From Bryoerythrophyllum caledonicum (taxonomy: Eukaryota; Streptophyta; Bryopsida; Pottiales; Pottiaceae), in NCBI GenBank assembly GCA_963971425.1, contig OZ020519.1, positions 17,567,397 through 17,631,396 on the forward strand: a stretch of DNA of 64,000 bases. The letters are read 5' to 3'. A model generated the notes under the pieces. It was not told the DNA's origin. It worked only from the letters and a program-made list of their open reading frames with translations, and ran no database searches. The position numbers and the translations under genes are program-made. Of this stretch, positions 32,873-44,323 are shown piece by piece (the stretch's first letter is position 1; every line of letters begins with the position of its first letter).

Positions 32873-33969
32873 ATAGTTCTAAATTTCACATCCCAGGCAC
32901 ATATTTGACAGTGAATGAAATCTTTTATGCTTATCGTCATGTACCTGATCTCAGCTTGCACGTCACGGAGGTAATTCAGTCATGTTTCCTCTGCTTTTTC
33001 ACACCTTTTTTTGCAGGTTCGTGCCATTGTGGAAGGGCAGTTCCTGTCCATGAGAGCACATGCGGAGAGAATCGGCATGCCGCGCCCACCCGAGCGCGTG
33101 ATCGCCACCGGAGGCGGCTCCGCAAACAAACACCTGCTTGACTTGATCGCCTCCATCTTTGGATGCAATGTTTACACTGCACAACGCCCAGGTACGTATC
33201 ATGAAGAGGTGTTTTTCTACTAAAAAGTTCACTCTCATAGTACTTGTGATTGTAGTTTCATTGGTGACCTTACACTTAGTTCTAACTTCAATATCACTGT
33301 GAGCTGGGTGTGTTTCTTACTGCATCTCCTACTAATATGATAATCTATGTACTATCTCATTCTTCGTTTCGATTCACAACCCGAGATGCTCTTATTCACA
33401 ACAGTAAACCTCACAAAGCTTTCCATGTAATGACCCCGAATCAAATGGAAGAAGCTCTATCTCAGCAATATCATGAAGAAGAAAAAAATAACAATATTAT
33501 TCATGAAGTCCATCCACCCCAAATAACCTTATTAGCCCCAGAAGCTACTGAAATCATAAATCATAGACATCAAGTTATAAAATTTATGCAGTCAGTGAAG
33601 AAAGTATATGTTTATGTGTGGAGGCAGTGTATGTTTATATGTGCAGGAAGTTCATGTTTATATTTTATGTTTTATGCTTATGTTTATGCTTATGTTTTAT
33701 GTTTTAAGTTTAATGTTTGTGGTTTGAAATGGGCTGTTTTTGCAGATTCGGCGGCACTTGGGGCAGCCCTCCGAGGTGCGCATGGATGGATCTGCAAAGA
33801 GAAGAGTGGCTTTGTGGCGATGGCTTCTGTGTTGGAGCACGCGAACGCGATGGAGAATGCGTTTCAGTGCAAGCTTCAAGCGAAGATGGGCAGCGGCGAG
33901 CTTCACGAGCGATATGGTGATTTGGCAGCGATTCGAGTTAGACTCGAGCAGCAACTTTTGGATGCGTAA
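30357..33969 (+). CDS. Xylulokinase (D-xylulose kinase), interrupted by assembly gap
   Basis: FGGY-family sugar kinase that phosphorylates D-xylulose for entry to the pentose phosphate pathway. Exons seen: 30357-30412, 30648-30766, 31133-31450, 31676-31890, 32103-32191, 32271-32335, 32423-32478, 32570 into the gap at 32617, then 33017-33191 and 33746-33969. Phases agree across every visible junction. Motifs: FLGFDSSTQSLKATVID at the N-terminus, AVSGSGQQHGSVYW, DSPVWMDSSTSAQC, RFTGPQIRKVYETQ, DGAGMNLMAL, VHWSGDNPCSLAGL, GDLAISMGTSDTVFGLTKTP, and late ATGGGSAN, IFGCNVYTAQRP, AALGAALRGAHGW. About 100 residues before QFLSMRAHAER are missing, so one or more exons lie in the gap. No plastid transit peptide is obvious, so cytosolic XK2-type is more likely. 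Confidence 0.93.
31938..32092 (+). repeat. Intronic repeat family R3, copy in xylulokinase intron 4
   Basis: AAGCTTGGTGGTCTCTCAAC, GAGCTGATTGAGAGCTGCTTA and TTTGCCTCACTTTACAAGTG match 25859-26045 and 40913-41085. Confidence 0.55.
32617..32816. other. Assembly gap (200 N)
   Basis: Exactly 200 undetermined bases inside the xylulokinase gene. The round number suggests a placeholder, and the missing coding segment (about 100 residues plus introns) suggests the true length is larger. Confidence 0.95.
32817..32868. repeat. (AT)n microsatellite
   Basis: About 52 bp of AT dinucleotides abutting the gap, a likely cause of the assembly break. Confidence 0.95.
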
Positions 33970-34015
33970 CACTCGCGTCCGTCATCGGGTCCAAGTAATA
34001 TAATTATACTATTAT

Positions 34016-34290
34016 TTTTCAGTGATAGCCAATACAATTACAATTCCAACCCAAGTGATTTCATATTTTTTCGATGAAAACAGAATTAGTTATGAATTTT
34101 CGAACTGTGCAGCCATGTTTAGTGGGTGGCCAGCAGTAGGTACCTCCCATAACCAACTACCAAAAGCAAGGGTCTTGACTAATAGCAAACCTCCATTTGG
34201 AGCTCAGGTGGTGGTAATGGGATGGAAGAGGGTTGGATATACCCCAATTTTATAGGCATTGGCTATGGGTTTTTGTTGGTTGTGGGGGGC
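34016..34290 (+). repeat. Dispersed repeat R4, copy 1
   Basis: AGTGATAGCCAATACAATTA, CCCAAGTGATTTCATA, CAGCCATGTTTAGTGGGTGG, GGTACCTCCCATAACC, GTCTTGACTAA.AGC and GGTTGGATATACCCCAATTT match 36405-36895 in inverse orientation and, in part, 45985-46075. Together the first two form a large inverted pair about 2.9 kb across. Confidence 0.65.
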
Positions 34291-34479
34291 TTACCTTATC
34301 ACTTGTCTCTTCATCAAGAAGGTGCTGTAGTAAAGAACCAATTTTTGAACTAATTTTGACTGTTTGTGAGGTCTCTTCATGAAAACAAGCATTGTGGCCT
34401 GATCAATTCCCCTGAATTCCATATCAACTCCGATATCATCTAGCTTAGTACGGTATGCATTGGTCGGGTTTGGACACTC

Positions 34480-34660
34480 CCTTTCAAATTAAATTTTTTT
34501 GGGTATCACCTAGGTGATATACAATGGGTATCACCTAGGTGTTACATGAGTATCACCTAAATATCACATGGCTATGACCTTGACATTACATGTGTAATCA
34601 TCTTAAACGGATCCCTTGTATTTCCCAAAAAATTTGGACATTCGTTATTTTGAATTAATT
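34480..34660 (+). repeat. Dispersed repeat R5, copy 1
   Basis: GGGTATCACCTAGGTGATA, TTACATGAGTATCACCTA, GCTATGACCTTGACATTACA, AAAAATTTGGACA and TTTTGAATTAATTA. The same order occurs at 36655-36810 and 37575-37755. Confidence 0.65.
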
Positions 34661-34914
34661 ATGTACGAACATTACCAATGCATAGGGTAATGAAGATTTT
34701 GTTCATGTCGGCGGTGGACTGAGCTCCGTGACATACAATGTAATTTTGACATTGTGACATGGTTCAAATATTAAATGCTTCATTTGATGCCATTGATTGC
34801 TACAATTTTACCATTAATGATTGTAAACATGTTATAAATTCTTGACTCTTCATGACAATTTCTAGATAAATATATATTCAATGGTTGCGCACGGCATTGC
34901 AAAGCCTTAGTCAA

Positions 34915-35449
34915 GGCTGCTTCACACTTGGTGGCCAAGTCGAGTGGCCGTTGATTTCCACCAATGAGATTGCTAGAATGGCCAAAGTTCGGACTTTGGG
35001 CCTTCACTCTTGTGCCCAAACTCCAAAGATCGTCGTCCTACATGGCAACACTTTTGGGTTGTTTTGGCACCAAAGCAACGACCTCTCAAGAAATACTTCG
35101 GTCGCCCATTATAGCGGACCCAAACTACAATCGAGAGTCTGTCGATTTTTTTAATAAAATAATCAAAAACTGACAAGATCTGGACCGTTAGATGAAAGAG
35201 GCCGAATTTTTTGGCTCATTTTTTTTGGCTCATTTTTATTGGCTAATTTTTTGGGCTGATTTTTTTTGGTGTAATGATATGGGGTTTGGACTTTGGACTT
35301 GGCCTTTGGGGCTTCACACCACAACCGGCCAAACCTTCAATCTATATTGTTTAATGTATTTTTTTGGCAAAAAAATTTGGCCTCTCGCCATAGTTTCGCC
35401 ACTCATTTTGACGGATGGTCACTCGACTTGGGCATAGTGTGAAGCGGCC
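34915..35449. mobile_element. Miniature inverted-repeat element, GGCYGCTTCACAC termini
   Basis: Left end GGCTGCTTCACACTTGGTGG with CCAAGTCGAGTGGCC. The right end is the reverse complement of GGCCGCTTCACACTATG with CCCAAGTCGAGTGACC. About 535 bp, TIR about 33 bp and imperfect. The interior is non-coding, with T-rich TTTTTTGGCTCAT units at about 35205-35270. The superfamily was not assigned because no clear target duplication is visible. Confidence 0.6.
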
Positions 35450-36400
35450 CTCAGATTGGGATTCAAAGGCATAATACGCATATAGTGCATCAAATATAAG
35501 AAATCATGAAATTCCTGCCTGAAAAGGAAAGAAATAAAAAAGGCATGGAGAGGTTAAGTACGGAAAGAAAGAGTCTAGCATGAGAAATCTTATAAATGTT
35601 TCGTTTGATTGGAACAAGATTGGTGCATAATATGAATTTGTCATGTGTCGTCACCTTAAGGTGAGGAGACGAAATGGAGAGGACGCTCCACACAATAGAG
35701 TTTTCCTGAAAGTCTGAGTTTTAATGGGTGGCTACCTTGTGTCAGCTAAAAAGACCCGGTGCAACATCTTTAAAGGACCTTGTGTCTTCCTCTATTCATA
35801 AAAGCAGGGTGAGATTTAAATACGGCAATATTTGCAGGGTGAAAGTTCTCACCCTCCATATTTTATGGGCCACGCTCATGGAACAAGCTAATGTAACCAA
35901 ATTAGTAATTTGGAGTCACCAATGCCACCTTGCATCTTTGTTTGGACGATGACTGTGCCTAGATGATTAACCTTGTAGCATGTTGGTTGGCTGACAAAGG
36001 ATCATAATTCATGGAATAAACCCCAAAGTTAACCAAACCACCATGTTTCTCAAAAACAAATGGACTTTCAGGTGTACAACCCCTATTAGCGTTTTGGGGG
36101 TGACAGTCACGGTTTAAACCCTAAGTACTTTCAGGAAAACTCTAATGGACCACTAGAGTTGCTGAAGTCCAACTCTCCATCGAGTGAGTCATTTCAAACC
36201 TCCTCACCTATCATCATGTCTATATATTTAGGATGACAACAAGGTAAAGGATGTGAGGTAAAGCAAGTTACCTTAAACAAGATTGGGGATGTGAGGAAGT
36301 TGGAGATCTCGTAGGGCTAGCTGCAATGTGGCTTTCACCGGCCTCCAACTTGGTCTCCATAGAGCTCCACCGATGTTGAGAACCCATGGAGATGCTCTAA
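35450..36400. other. Stretch without recognised features
   Basis: AT-rich sequence with short frames (35490-35693 minus, 35728-35952 plus) that resemble nothing I know. No RNA gene or promoter seen. Confidence 0.4.
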
Positions 36401-36404
36401 GGTA

Positions 36405-36895
36405 AGGCCCCCATAACCAACCAAATCCCACAACCAATGCCTATAAAATTGGGATATATCCAACCCACTACCATCCCATTACCACCCATTCAACTTCAAA
36501 TAGAGGTATGCTTTTAGTCAAGACCCTTTACCTTTGGTTGGCGTTTATGGGAGGTACCTATTGGTGGCCATCTACTAAACATGGCAGCACAATTTGAAAA
36601 TCCATAACTACTGTACACATTGGTATGGTTCGGATACCTTTTAACAAACCAATTTTTTTTTTAACACAGTGGTTTGGACACAATGGATATCACCTAGGTA
36701 TTACATGAGTATCGTATAGATATTTCAAGGGTATGACCTTGGACGTATATTTTATATTTTCCAAAAAATTTGGACACCCTTCATTTTGAATTAATTACGT
36801 ACAAATCCAACCAAGCAAAGAGTAATTCAATTTTTATTGGAAAATTATGAAATCACTAGGGCTGAAATTGTAATTTTGTTGGCTATCACTAAAAA
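36405..36895 (-). repeat. Dispersed repeat R4, copy 2, with R5 inserted
   Basis: Inverse of 34016-34290, split by an R5 copy at 36655-36810. A run of about 12 G occurs just beyond it at 36948-36960. Confidence 0.6.
36655..36810 (+). repeat. Dispersed repeat R5, copy 2
   Basis: GGATATCACCTAGGTATTAC, GGGTATGACCTTGGAC, AAAAAATTTGGACACCCTTC and TTTTGAATTAATTACGTAC. Confidence 0.65.
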
Positions 36896-37574
36896 ATTAA
36901 TGTATTTTGCTCTCTCTATATATGCGCATTGCTTAACATGTTGGTTAAGGGGGGGGGGGGCATACCCTAGTTTCCCCACACCTTTTCCAAGCCAAGTCAC
37001 CATGTCTATGTAGTCCTAGTTTTTGACATTAGACCATAAAATAGGGGATGGTGTGTAGGATGACCCCCTTTCACTTTCAAGAAACTCTATTATTGTTACT
37101 CAGTAAATTGTGACTATTACTGAGGTAGAGGACATAGTTCACTTAGGTTAAGCCATGCACCATGCTTATGATGATGATTTCCACAAAAAAAAATTACATA
37201 CTCATAACTTAGTCAAATCCATTTTTGGATTTTAAAAAAATGACTTACTGTAAATCTCTCACGAAGTAAACCTTGTGAACCCCTAAATTCGTTGCTGGAG
37301 TTGTCCATCCCTAATCTCATATTATCCCTCAATCACTTGCCACCATTTTGATGATATTTTGATCCATAATCAAGCGGTACCTAAATTAAGAACAACAGAA
37401 TTCAACACAAGTACATATATAAGTCCCATACCAAAATAGTATCCTCTACATTACATGAGTCCCAACCTATTAAATCTACATCAGGTATTTCTTCTCAACT
37501 CATAAGTAACATACAAGCCTCTTTATCTTCTAAAAACATCATTTCTCACATCTCTCCCTTACCATACCATCTGT

Positions 37575-37755
37575 CAAGTTTGGACACCCTCTACCAAATT
37601 ATTTAATTTTTCAAATTCACAATGGTTCGGACACAAAGGGTATCACCTAGGTATCACTAATGTTACATGGATATGACCTTGACATTACATGGGTATCACC
37701 TTAGGTATATTTTCAACACTCTATTTTAAATTAATTATATACTAACCCAACGAGC
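37575..37755 (+). repeat. Dispersed repeat R5, copy 3
   Basis: TTTGGACACCCTCTACCAAA, GGGTATCACCTAGGTATCAC, GGATATGACCTTGACATTAC and TTTTAAATTAATTATATAC. Confidence 0.65.
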
Positions 37756-37917
37756 ACGTGGGTACATGTATCTTGTCCCAAGTTAGTGACAAGGACAAGA
37801 ACAAGTTAGGGACATGCAAAGTCCTGTCACGTCTTCATCCCTTTCTCATCGACAATATTACATCCACAATATTTCATCCAATATCACAATTACCAGGTTG
37901 CGTTTTACCAGAACTTA

Positions 37918-40900
37918 TCAGCTCTTATCAGAACTGTTATCAGGACCAGGGCAACCCGACCCTATCGCCGCGCACTCACAATCTTGTTCTCGCAGCAGAG
38001 CCGACGAAGAAGTAGAAGAAGAAGACGACGACGACGCAGCTTCATCGCCATCGCCGCTCGAGCTCGTCGACCTCCTCGCCGCCGTAGCAGCACCACTCGC
38101 AGCCTCAGTGGAGCACGAGAGGATAACCTCCGGGTGCGCGAGGACCTTGCGACTGCGCATCTTCCTGTGCGACCTCATCTTGTGCGTGTCGCGGTGGAAG
38201 AATACCTCAGGCTCTCCTCTTCTCTCGCGCTGCTGCATCGGCCTCGTGTGCTCTGCTCCGTCGTCGCCGTCGCGGGAATTCTCGGTGAAATCACGCTCTG
38301 TGAAATTCTCGGTGGAGTTAGGGTTTGGTGACGTTACGGTTTGGGGTTCAGGGTTTAGGGTTTGGGGCTGCTCCGAGGGAGGGGTTTTGCACGTACTGGA
38401 CGAGTGATCTTCGTCGGGTTGAGGCTTGTAGATTCTCGTGGCAGTGTACTCCGGCGCTTTCGGCTTGATGTTTGGTTTCCGCACGGCGAGAGTTGGCGAG
38501 CCTGCCGCTGCTGCTTGCTCGCGGGTGCTGCGCCTTCGCCTGCGCTGGAAGAACGTCGCGGCGAATGCGCGGCGAATTACTGCCACCTGAGAACAAACGC
38601 TGCTTTTCAGGCTGTGTTTTGTTACATCCACCGATTGTGCTATTCTTCTTCGACCAATTTGTTACGCCTTTTCTCTACCTAATGTGACAAATCGAACATC
38701 TGCTCAATAATTCTTACAGGAATGATATCAAACCCGCCATTGTCTCCCTAAACCTTAATGTAGATTATCACCATTATGATCATACCAACTCTAAAAGTGG
38801 ATCACTCCAGAACTGATCACTCTACACTATGGATTAGTACATTCAACAAGTTTAGGCTCAAGGAAGATCTTGTTTGTTTGACCTGAGTGGCGGATTCGTC
38901 GCGCTCCAGCTGCAATGCCGAGAGTGATCGCCGCAGGTCCTGACATTGTTGTTGATATCTGCATTCCAGGCCATCAAGTTAGAGAGGCCGTTTTTCTTAA
39001 TTTTCTGTCATGAATCCCATCAGGTGGAGCGGCATCATACGTGAGAGGGCGGACGTGGAACCGCAGAGTGATGGTGTCTTCGTCCGATGTAAGGTAACCT
39101 TCCTTCTCCAGAAGATCGATTCTGAAGAACTGGTAGTAGCCCCAGCATGCTCCTGCCTGATGATGTACACAAGAGCATGGTTAGTTTCACATGGTTAGTG
39201 ATGGTCTTAGAATGTTGAGCTTACCTCGAAATCTGAAGAGAATTTTCGAACGATCCGCTGGTTTGGACGACTGCGGTGAAGGAGCTCAATTCCATACTCG
39301 TAAGTAGCCGCTTCATTTCCTCCCTCCACCATCTGAACCATGCCAGAGTAATTACCACAATCGAAGATACAGAATCATCATTCACTGGAAAAATCTGTTT
39401 GTTATGATAGAATCCACCATAGATCAACATTAAGTATTTGTAACTGATTAGTGAAGCCATAGAAGCCTTGATTTGCATCTATTGTTGACTGAAGATTTCC
39501 AGAGAGACAAGATGAGTAAGGGGCCATTGATTTCAGGTGCGAAGGATTTTTTACCTCCAGAAAGGCAGAGAGATGGGTACCCTGAGAAGCGCCACTGCCA
39601 TTCGGATACACCTGCGACGATTCAAAGGCACTGGAATGCTCAGAATATGTTTGAGAATGTCAATCTCTGGTTTGGGAGAACAAGCAGATTGATCATTCAT
39701 ACCTTCAGTCTCCATGCCACGCCTGAACCACAGATGAGCTGCAGACACGTCAACATGGTTCATGTTAGCAAGGATAGGATTACAAGACACAGCCTCTGCT
39801 GATCTTTCTACAAAAGCCCAGATGGAATGTCATCAAAAAGAGACAGCGAGGAATAAGAGGTTTAAAGGGACTTGGTACCTCGCTGTACACAACATCCTTG
39901 CTCAGCATCACTTCATCGGTGTTTGGGACGAAAACGGTGGGTTTGGATTGAGTGAGTTTTTCCTTGTAGTTTTCCAGAATTAGCTCTCCATGCTCATAAG
40001 GCGGCACAACCTGCAAATGTTCCTCTAAAAAAGGCTTAGAAGGTGAAACCTCTTCTATCACAAGATAATAGCGAATGACATAGCGAAGAATTGCATACCT
40101 CGGATGTAAACTCAGGAGGAATCGGTGTGCGGGAGATGTCAGAAGATGTCCGAGTCCGAATATCCTGGATCAAGTTTCATCTCAGAATCTAAACTTTTAC
40201 TGAACTCAAAGCGTTTGCAGAAAATAACTAACTAAGAATACAGAAAGGGCTAACCTGCAACATGCGGCTCATGTTCGGTTCTTGCGCGATGAGATCACTC
40301 TTCGGAATGCTGTTGAGTTGCTGGTCTAACTCATACAATATTGTGTCCAGAAGCTCCATCTGTTCCAGAGACGGAAATTCATTCAGGTGAGTGCTCAATT
40401 TGTTGAAGAGATCGTGAATATGGTTTGCATACGCAAAAAAGAGACAACTAACCTCTTGAGTCATGGAGTCTTTCTGGGCGAGCAACGTCAGGAGCTTGCA
40501 CTTGAGCTGCTCTTCAAGCCGAGACTGCACCAACAACAACATCAGATCCAAGGTACCATCTACCGTTGAAAAGGAGTGCGCAAAAATGCATAGCAACACG
40601 ATGGAGAGTTCACCTGCATTCGTCTCAATGCCATCTGAAGCTCAGCTGCGGACTCGTCTTTCGACTGTCATGACAAGCACCAACACATGTGGTTGAGAAT
40701 TCGGGATTTCATTCTACCTGATGCTGCTGTTACTATTTATCAAGGGAGGTTGGCGAACCTTGAGCACGACTTCGATATTCTTGTCGACTGATGCCACTAG
40801 TGCAGAAAGTTCCTGCAAGAAGGTAAGAAATGTGAGTCATTTGTGAAGTCATCCAAAGTTCACCCCTCTTTTGATTCATGCTAGTACGGATATTTGTTCA

Positions 40901-42365
40901 CTATTAGAAAGAGAAGAGTATGGTGGTCTTTAAACTAGTCAAGTTAGAAGTAGGTTCAGCCGTCCTCATGTTGTAGAGGTCATGAACCTTAGTCGCCTTA
41001 TTCCTCTTTGAGCTGATTATAGATATCTAGAGCTATTTAACGATGAGGTAAATATCATGGCCTTACTTTACAAATAACTCTACTTACCGAAATGGATGTT
41101 TTCAGCACAACGTATTACCTTCCGGCGTCTGCGCAATCCAGCCGCTTCCATGCGAATCTTCTTCTTGTGGCGCCCATAAGCCACACTAAGCTTCTCAAAA
41201 GTGTGGTTCCGATGATCCTGACATGAAACCAACATCAGGTACCACACTTTTTCCTTAAATACGTGACCGACACATTGAGTGTTTCACGAAGGAACGCAGA
41301 TGCTTGAGTAGTACCTCAATCAAGACGGCACAGTCCGAGCACACCGCCACTGAGCATGTGGTGCAGAAGTAGAGCAGCGGGCTGTCATGAGCCGGACAGT
41401 ACTGCTATTTTTTTACCACCCACCCACATCATGTCAGTTCCTTACTCTAATCTAAATGCCAGCGAAGAGAGGGATACAAGTAATATAGCCCCTGGAATAA
41501 AGAAATAGAAAAGAAAAACTGAACTCGTCTTGGTTGTGGAAGGACACTTCTCCTGCAGGTTTCTTCCTAGTTCCTCAGTTAAAATTCATAGATACTATAA
41601 TCCAACAAGAATTAGTTGATAATCATAGTACTAATTATTTTTTAATTTTCATGAGGGATTGTCACCTTTTCCATTGGATTGTCACCAAGCTTTCCTTGAA
41701 TCTTCTCGACTTCCTGCAACCATAGAAATAAGGTTCTCATGTCTTCCCCAAAGCCATTTCTAAAAAACATAACATGCAGGGGTGAAGTGTGAGTTCTCAC
41801 CAAAGAAATTTCGGAGATGAAGCTGCAGTTCACAAGCTGTGAGACAAGCAGAGGAGCACGGCAATGGGGGCACTCTGATTTCTGATCTGTGAGCCATCTC
41901 TACACATGAAAAAGTGAGAAGAAAAAGTTAGAAAATAAGCACAGAAAACCTGAATGATGCAACAATGGAATATATGACTAACACCACTGACCTTGATACA
42001 TGGCTGACACACCAGCTTGGAGCAACATGGACATAGCTGGGCATCAACAACCTGAAAACAACCAACACCACAGCTGAACATTTCAAAATATCGGTACAGA
42101 TACTCACTCCTTCACCTACCAGAAGACTACTGTTTTATCAGATTTACTATTTTACCTTGCCAAGACAAATGAAGCACCGGAAAATCTCTGCCAAAGTTGC
42201 AGAGGAATCATTGACTTGAGCAGCAGGTGCCGCGCCATGACGTGCCACAAATTCCATCACTCTGGGGTCCTCTGCTGCTGCTGCTGCTGCTGCTAACTCA
42301 TCATCAGAGTCTTGCAATGAAACTGGCTCACTGTCACCAGCTGCTGCTGGAGTGATTACATTCAT
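37918..42365 (-). CDS. TRIM37-like RING / B-box / coiled-coil / MATH ubiquitin ligase, 18 exons
   Basis: Minus-strand exons: 42365-42156, 42051-41992, 41899-41801, 41713-41666, 41401-41315, 41217-41119, 40812-40759, 40664-40614, 40524-40453, 40359-40255, 40164-40099, 40010-39879, 39738-39703, 39611-39555, 39332-39225, 39156-39041, 38958-38883, 38586-37918. Phases agree, 714 codons. The RING domain spans exons 1-3 (FRCFICLGK, CPCCSKLVCQPCIKRWL, CPHCRAPL). A B-box follows in exons 5-6 (YCPAHDSPLLYFCTTC, CSDCAVLIEDHRNH), then a coiled coil (exons 6-10), then a MATH domain (WRLKVYPNGSG, YEYGIELLHRS, CWGYYQFFRIDLLEKEGYL, LRFHV). The tail (exon 18) is basic and Ser-rich. The architecture is that of animal TRIM37, a ubiquitin E3 ligase. 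A start at 42443 is also open. An Ala8 run in exon 1 comes from a CTG/CAG repeat. Confidence 0.88.
40913..41085 (+). repeat. Intronic repeat family R3, copy in TRIM37-like intron 6
   Basis: GGTGGTCTTTAAACTAGTC, GAGCTGATTATAGATATCTA, GAGCTATTT and GGCCTTACTTTACAAATAAC. Plus-strand orientation, so antisense to its host gene, unlike the other two copies. Confidence 0.55.
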
Positions 42366-42443
42366 GAAATCTTCGTGTTCGTTCTGTGGAAGAATCGGTG
42401 GCACCAACAGCAGGCGCTGTGCATGAGCCTGCAACCACCGCAC

Positions 42444-44323
42444 CGAAAATATATTTTAAAAAAATGGCCAACCAACGGAAGCTCAGGTTATATCTCATTT
42501 CATAAACTTCGCAGACATCCAAATAAAACCCTAATCTCTAATCAAAGTCGTCTGTAACGGCAAGCAATTACGGTTATTCTTAAACCTTTCATGGAGCTCA
42601 ATTCACCACAGCTTTGGTAGTTTTATGAGAGTTTGAGGTTCCAGATACACTACATTCTCATGTTGAGAGAGAGAGAGAGAGATTTCTGAAGTTAGAAAAC
42701 CAAGAGCTAATCAATAGTGAAGAAACTCTCAGTGTGCAAAGAGATGAGCTGATCTCCACCACACCCAGGTTCATTATCATTAGAAATGCGAGACTAACTT
42801 TTAGGTTAACTATCTTTGCCCTTTTTCACTCCTTATCACCATCTTTCCAGAACACCCAGGTCAGGTTTCTACTACAATCCTTGCCTTCTTCCAAAATGGG
42901 TCCAAACACACTACAATTTCATGTGAAAAAAGTTCATTGAAAATGGATAGTCTAGGTTTCCACTGCTTCCACAAAATCCTTGTCAACTTCTTTACCACCT
43001 ACTCTAGAACATGAACTGCAACAAATGAGCAATGTGTGCGAACCTGTGCAGGTTCAGAAATGTTGTTGCTGTTTCCTGCAGCTTGGTGATGGTCGCTGCT
43101 GCTGCTGGTTCGAGCACCGTGCGTTGGCCTGGGCCGGATTCTTGCACGGTGACCGAACAAAAAGGAGCCACAATCGGTGCAATCGTAGTCCAGGTTATGA
43201 GACGGCGACACAGCAACCAAGCGTGTGCAAGCTGTAGCGACATTGCTGCTGCTGCTGCTGCTACTCAAGCTTCTGCTCCCTCTCACAGCCATTGGACTCC
43301 CCAAAACATGAAATTTACCCAACCACGCCCATGACTGCTGCTGCTGCTGCTACTGCTACTCAAGTGCGCAATGGAGGCAGAAAAGGGATGAGGATTGTAG
43401 GGTGATTGACTGTGGAAGAAGGTGGTAGTAGTAGTTTTCACTATGATCAGTGTCAAGCTGAGAGTAGCTCCTGGAGAAGATAAACTCCAAGCAATCGGGA
43501 TGGAATTCAAGGAGGAGAAAAACGAGTTGCGTAGTCACTCATGCGTGCAATGGATGGTCTGCGTTTTCCACTACTCTGCACATGGGTGCACATTCTAGTC
43601 CAACCTTTTCAACTGAAGAGAGGCTCCCACATGGCGCTGGAATTGAATGTGCACACGCACATGAGACGACGACGGTACGCATGAAGGAAAAGGGGGGTAC
43701 AACGGGCTTATTTTTAGGGGAGAGAGGATTATGGTGTTACGGACATGGGTGCATGGGGGCCGGGGTCATAACCATGATGACGATCAAACCATTGGCAGAC
43801 TACTGTTGCTGCTGTGGCGGCAGCCATAATGTTGCTGTGTTATGGGCTGTAACATTAGCTGCACATGGAAATTACGTGGCCTTGACCAAGCCAGGCTGTC
43901 TCCCAACATGGAGCCACCTCCGGCAATCCCTCTCTAACCCTCTGCAGGTGACGGTTTTAGGGGGCGTCTGCTGTACTCAAGGTGGTGAGTAAATAATTAA
44001 ATTGAAAAAGCTAAGACAAATATTCTTACACGTTCCTTTCCTAGCCTAGAAAAAAAAAAGTTGTTGTCTTTCAAAGTGATTTTCAAACATTTGGAAAGCT
44101 GTTTCTGAAATTATTTATTGGCCTTCCACTTCATTGTAGTACAGTACTCTTTCACCATGGTTGGAACTTGTGGGTGCTTTTTTTTTACCAGGGCTGTCTG
44201 GACGTTTGGTGTTTGGTTGGCTGGGTTTTTATGGTGTGCTGATTATGTACAACTGAGTTATTTGTGGATGTTAGGGGTAACTGGGTGAGAATCATGGATT
44301 TGGTTGTGAGTTGCAAACTACTT
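42444..44323. other. Region upstream of the TRIM37-like gene
   Basis: Contains GA-repeat (about 42668-42682) and several CTG/CAG trinucleotide runs (about 43070-43110, 43240-43265, 43328-43365). Open frames here on both strands (for example 42999-43322 minus and 43582-43992 plus) give Ser/Ala/Cys-rich peptides without family resemblance. I regard them as probably non-coding. Confidence 0.4.

Larger units (their letters stand above)
33970..34914. other. Xylulokinase 3' flank with dispersed repeats R4 and R5
   Basis: No gene. 34016-34290 is a copy of R4 and 34480-34660 of R5; see those entries. Confidence 0.5.

Noticed and set aside
32534-33141. Open frames crossing the run of N
   Set aside because: Undetermined bases and the AT microsatellite create the openness. 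The Ile/Tyr string is not protein. The peptide TYLTVNEIFYAYRHV after it does not match xylulokinase.
42999-43334. Frames on both strands in the CTG/CAG-rich region as a gene
   Set aside because: Trinucleotide runs give Ser, Ala or Cys strings; no domain, and no splice-consistent continuation found.
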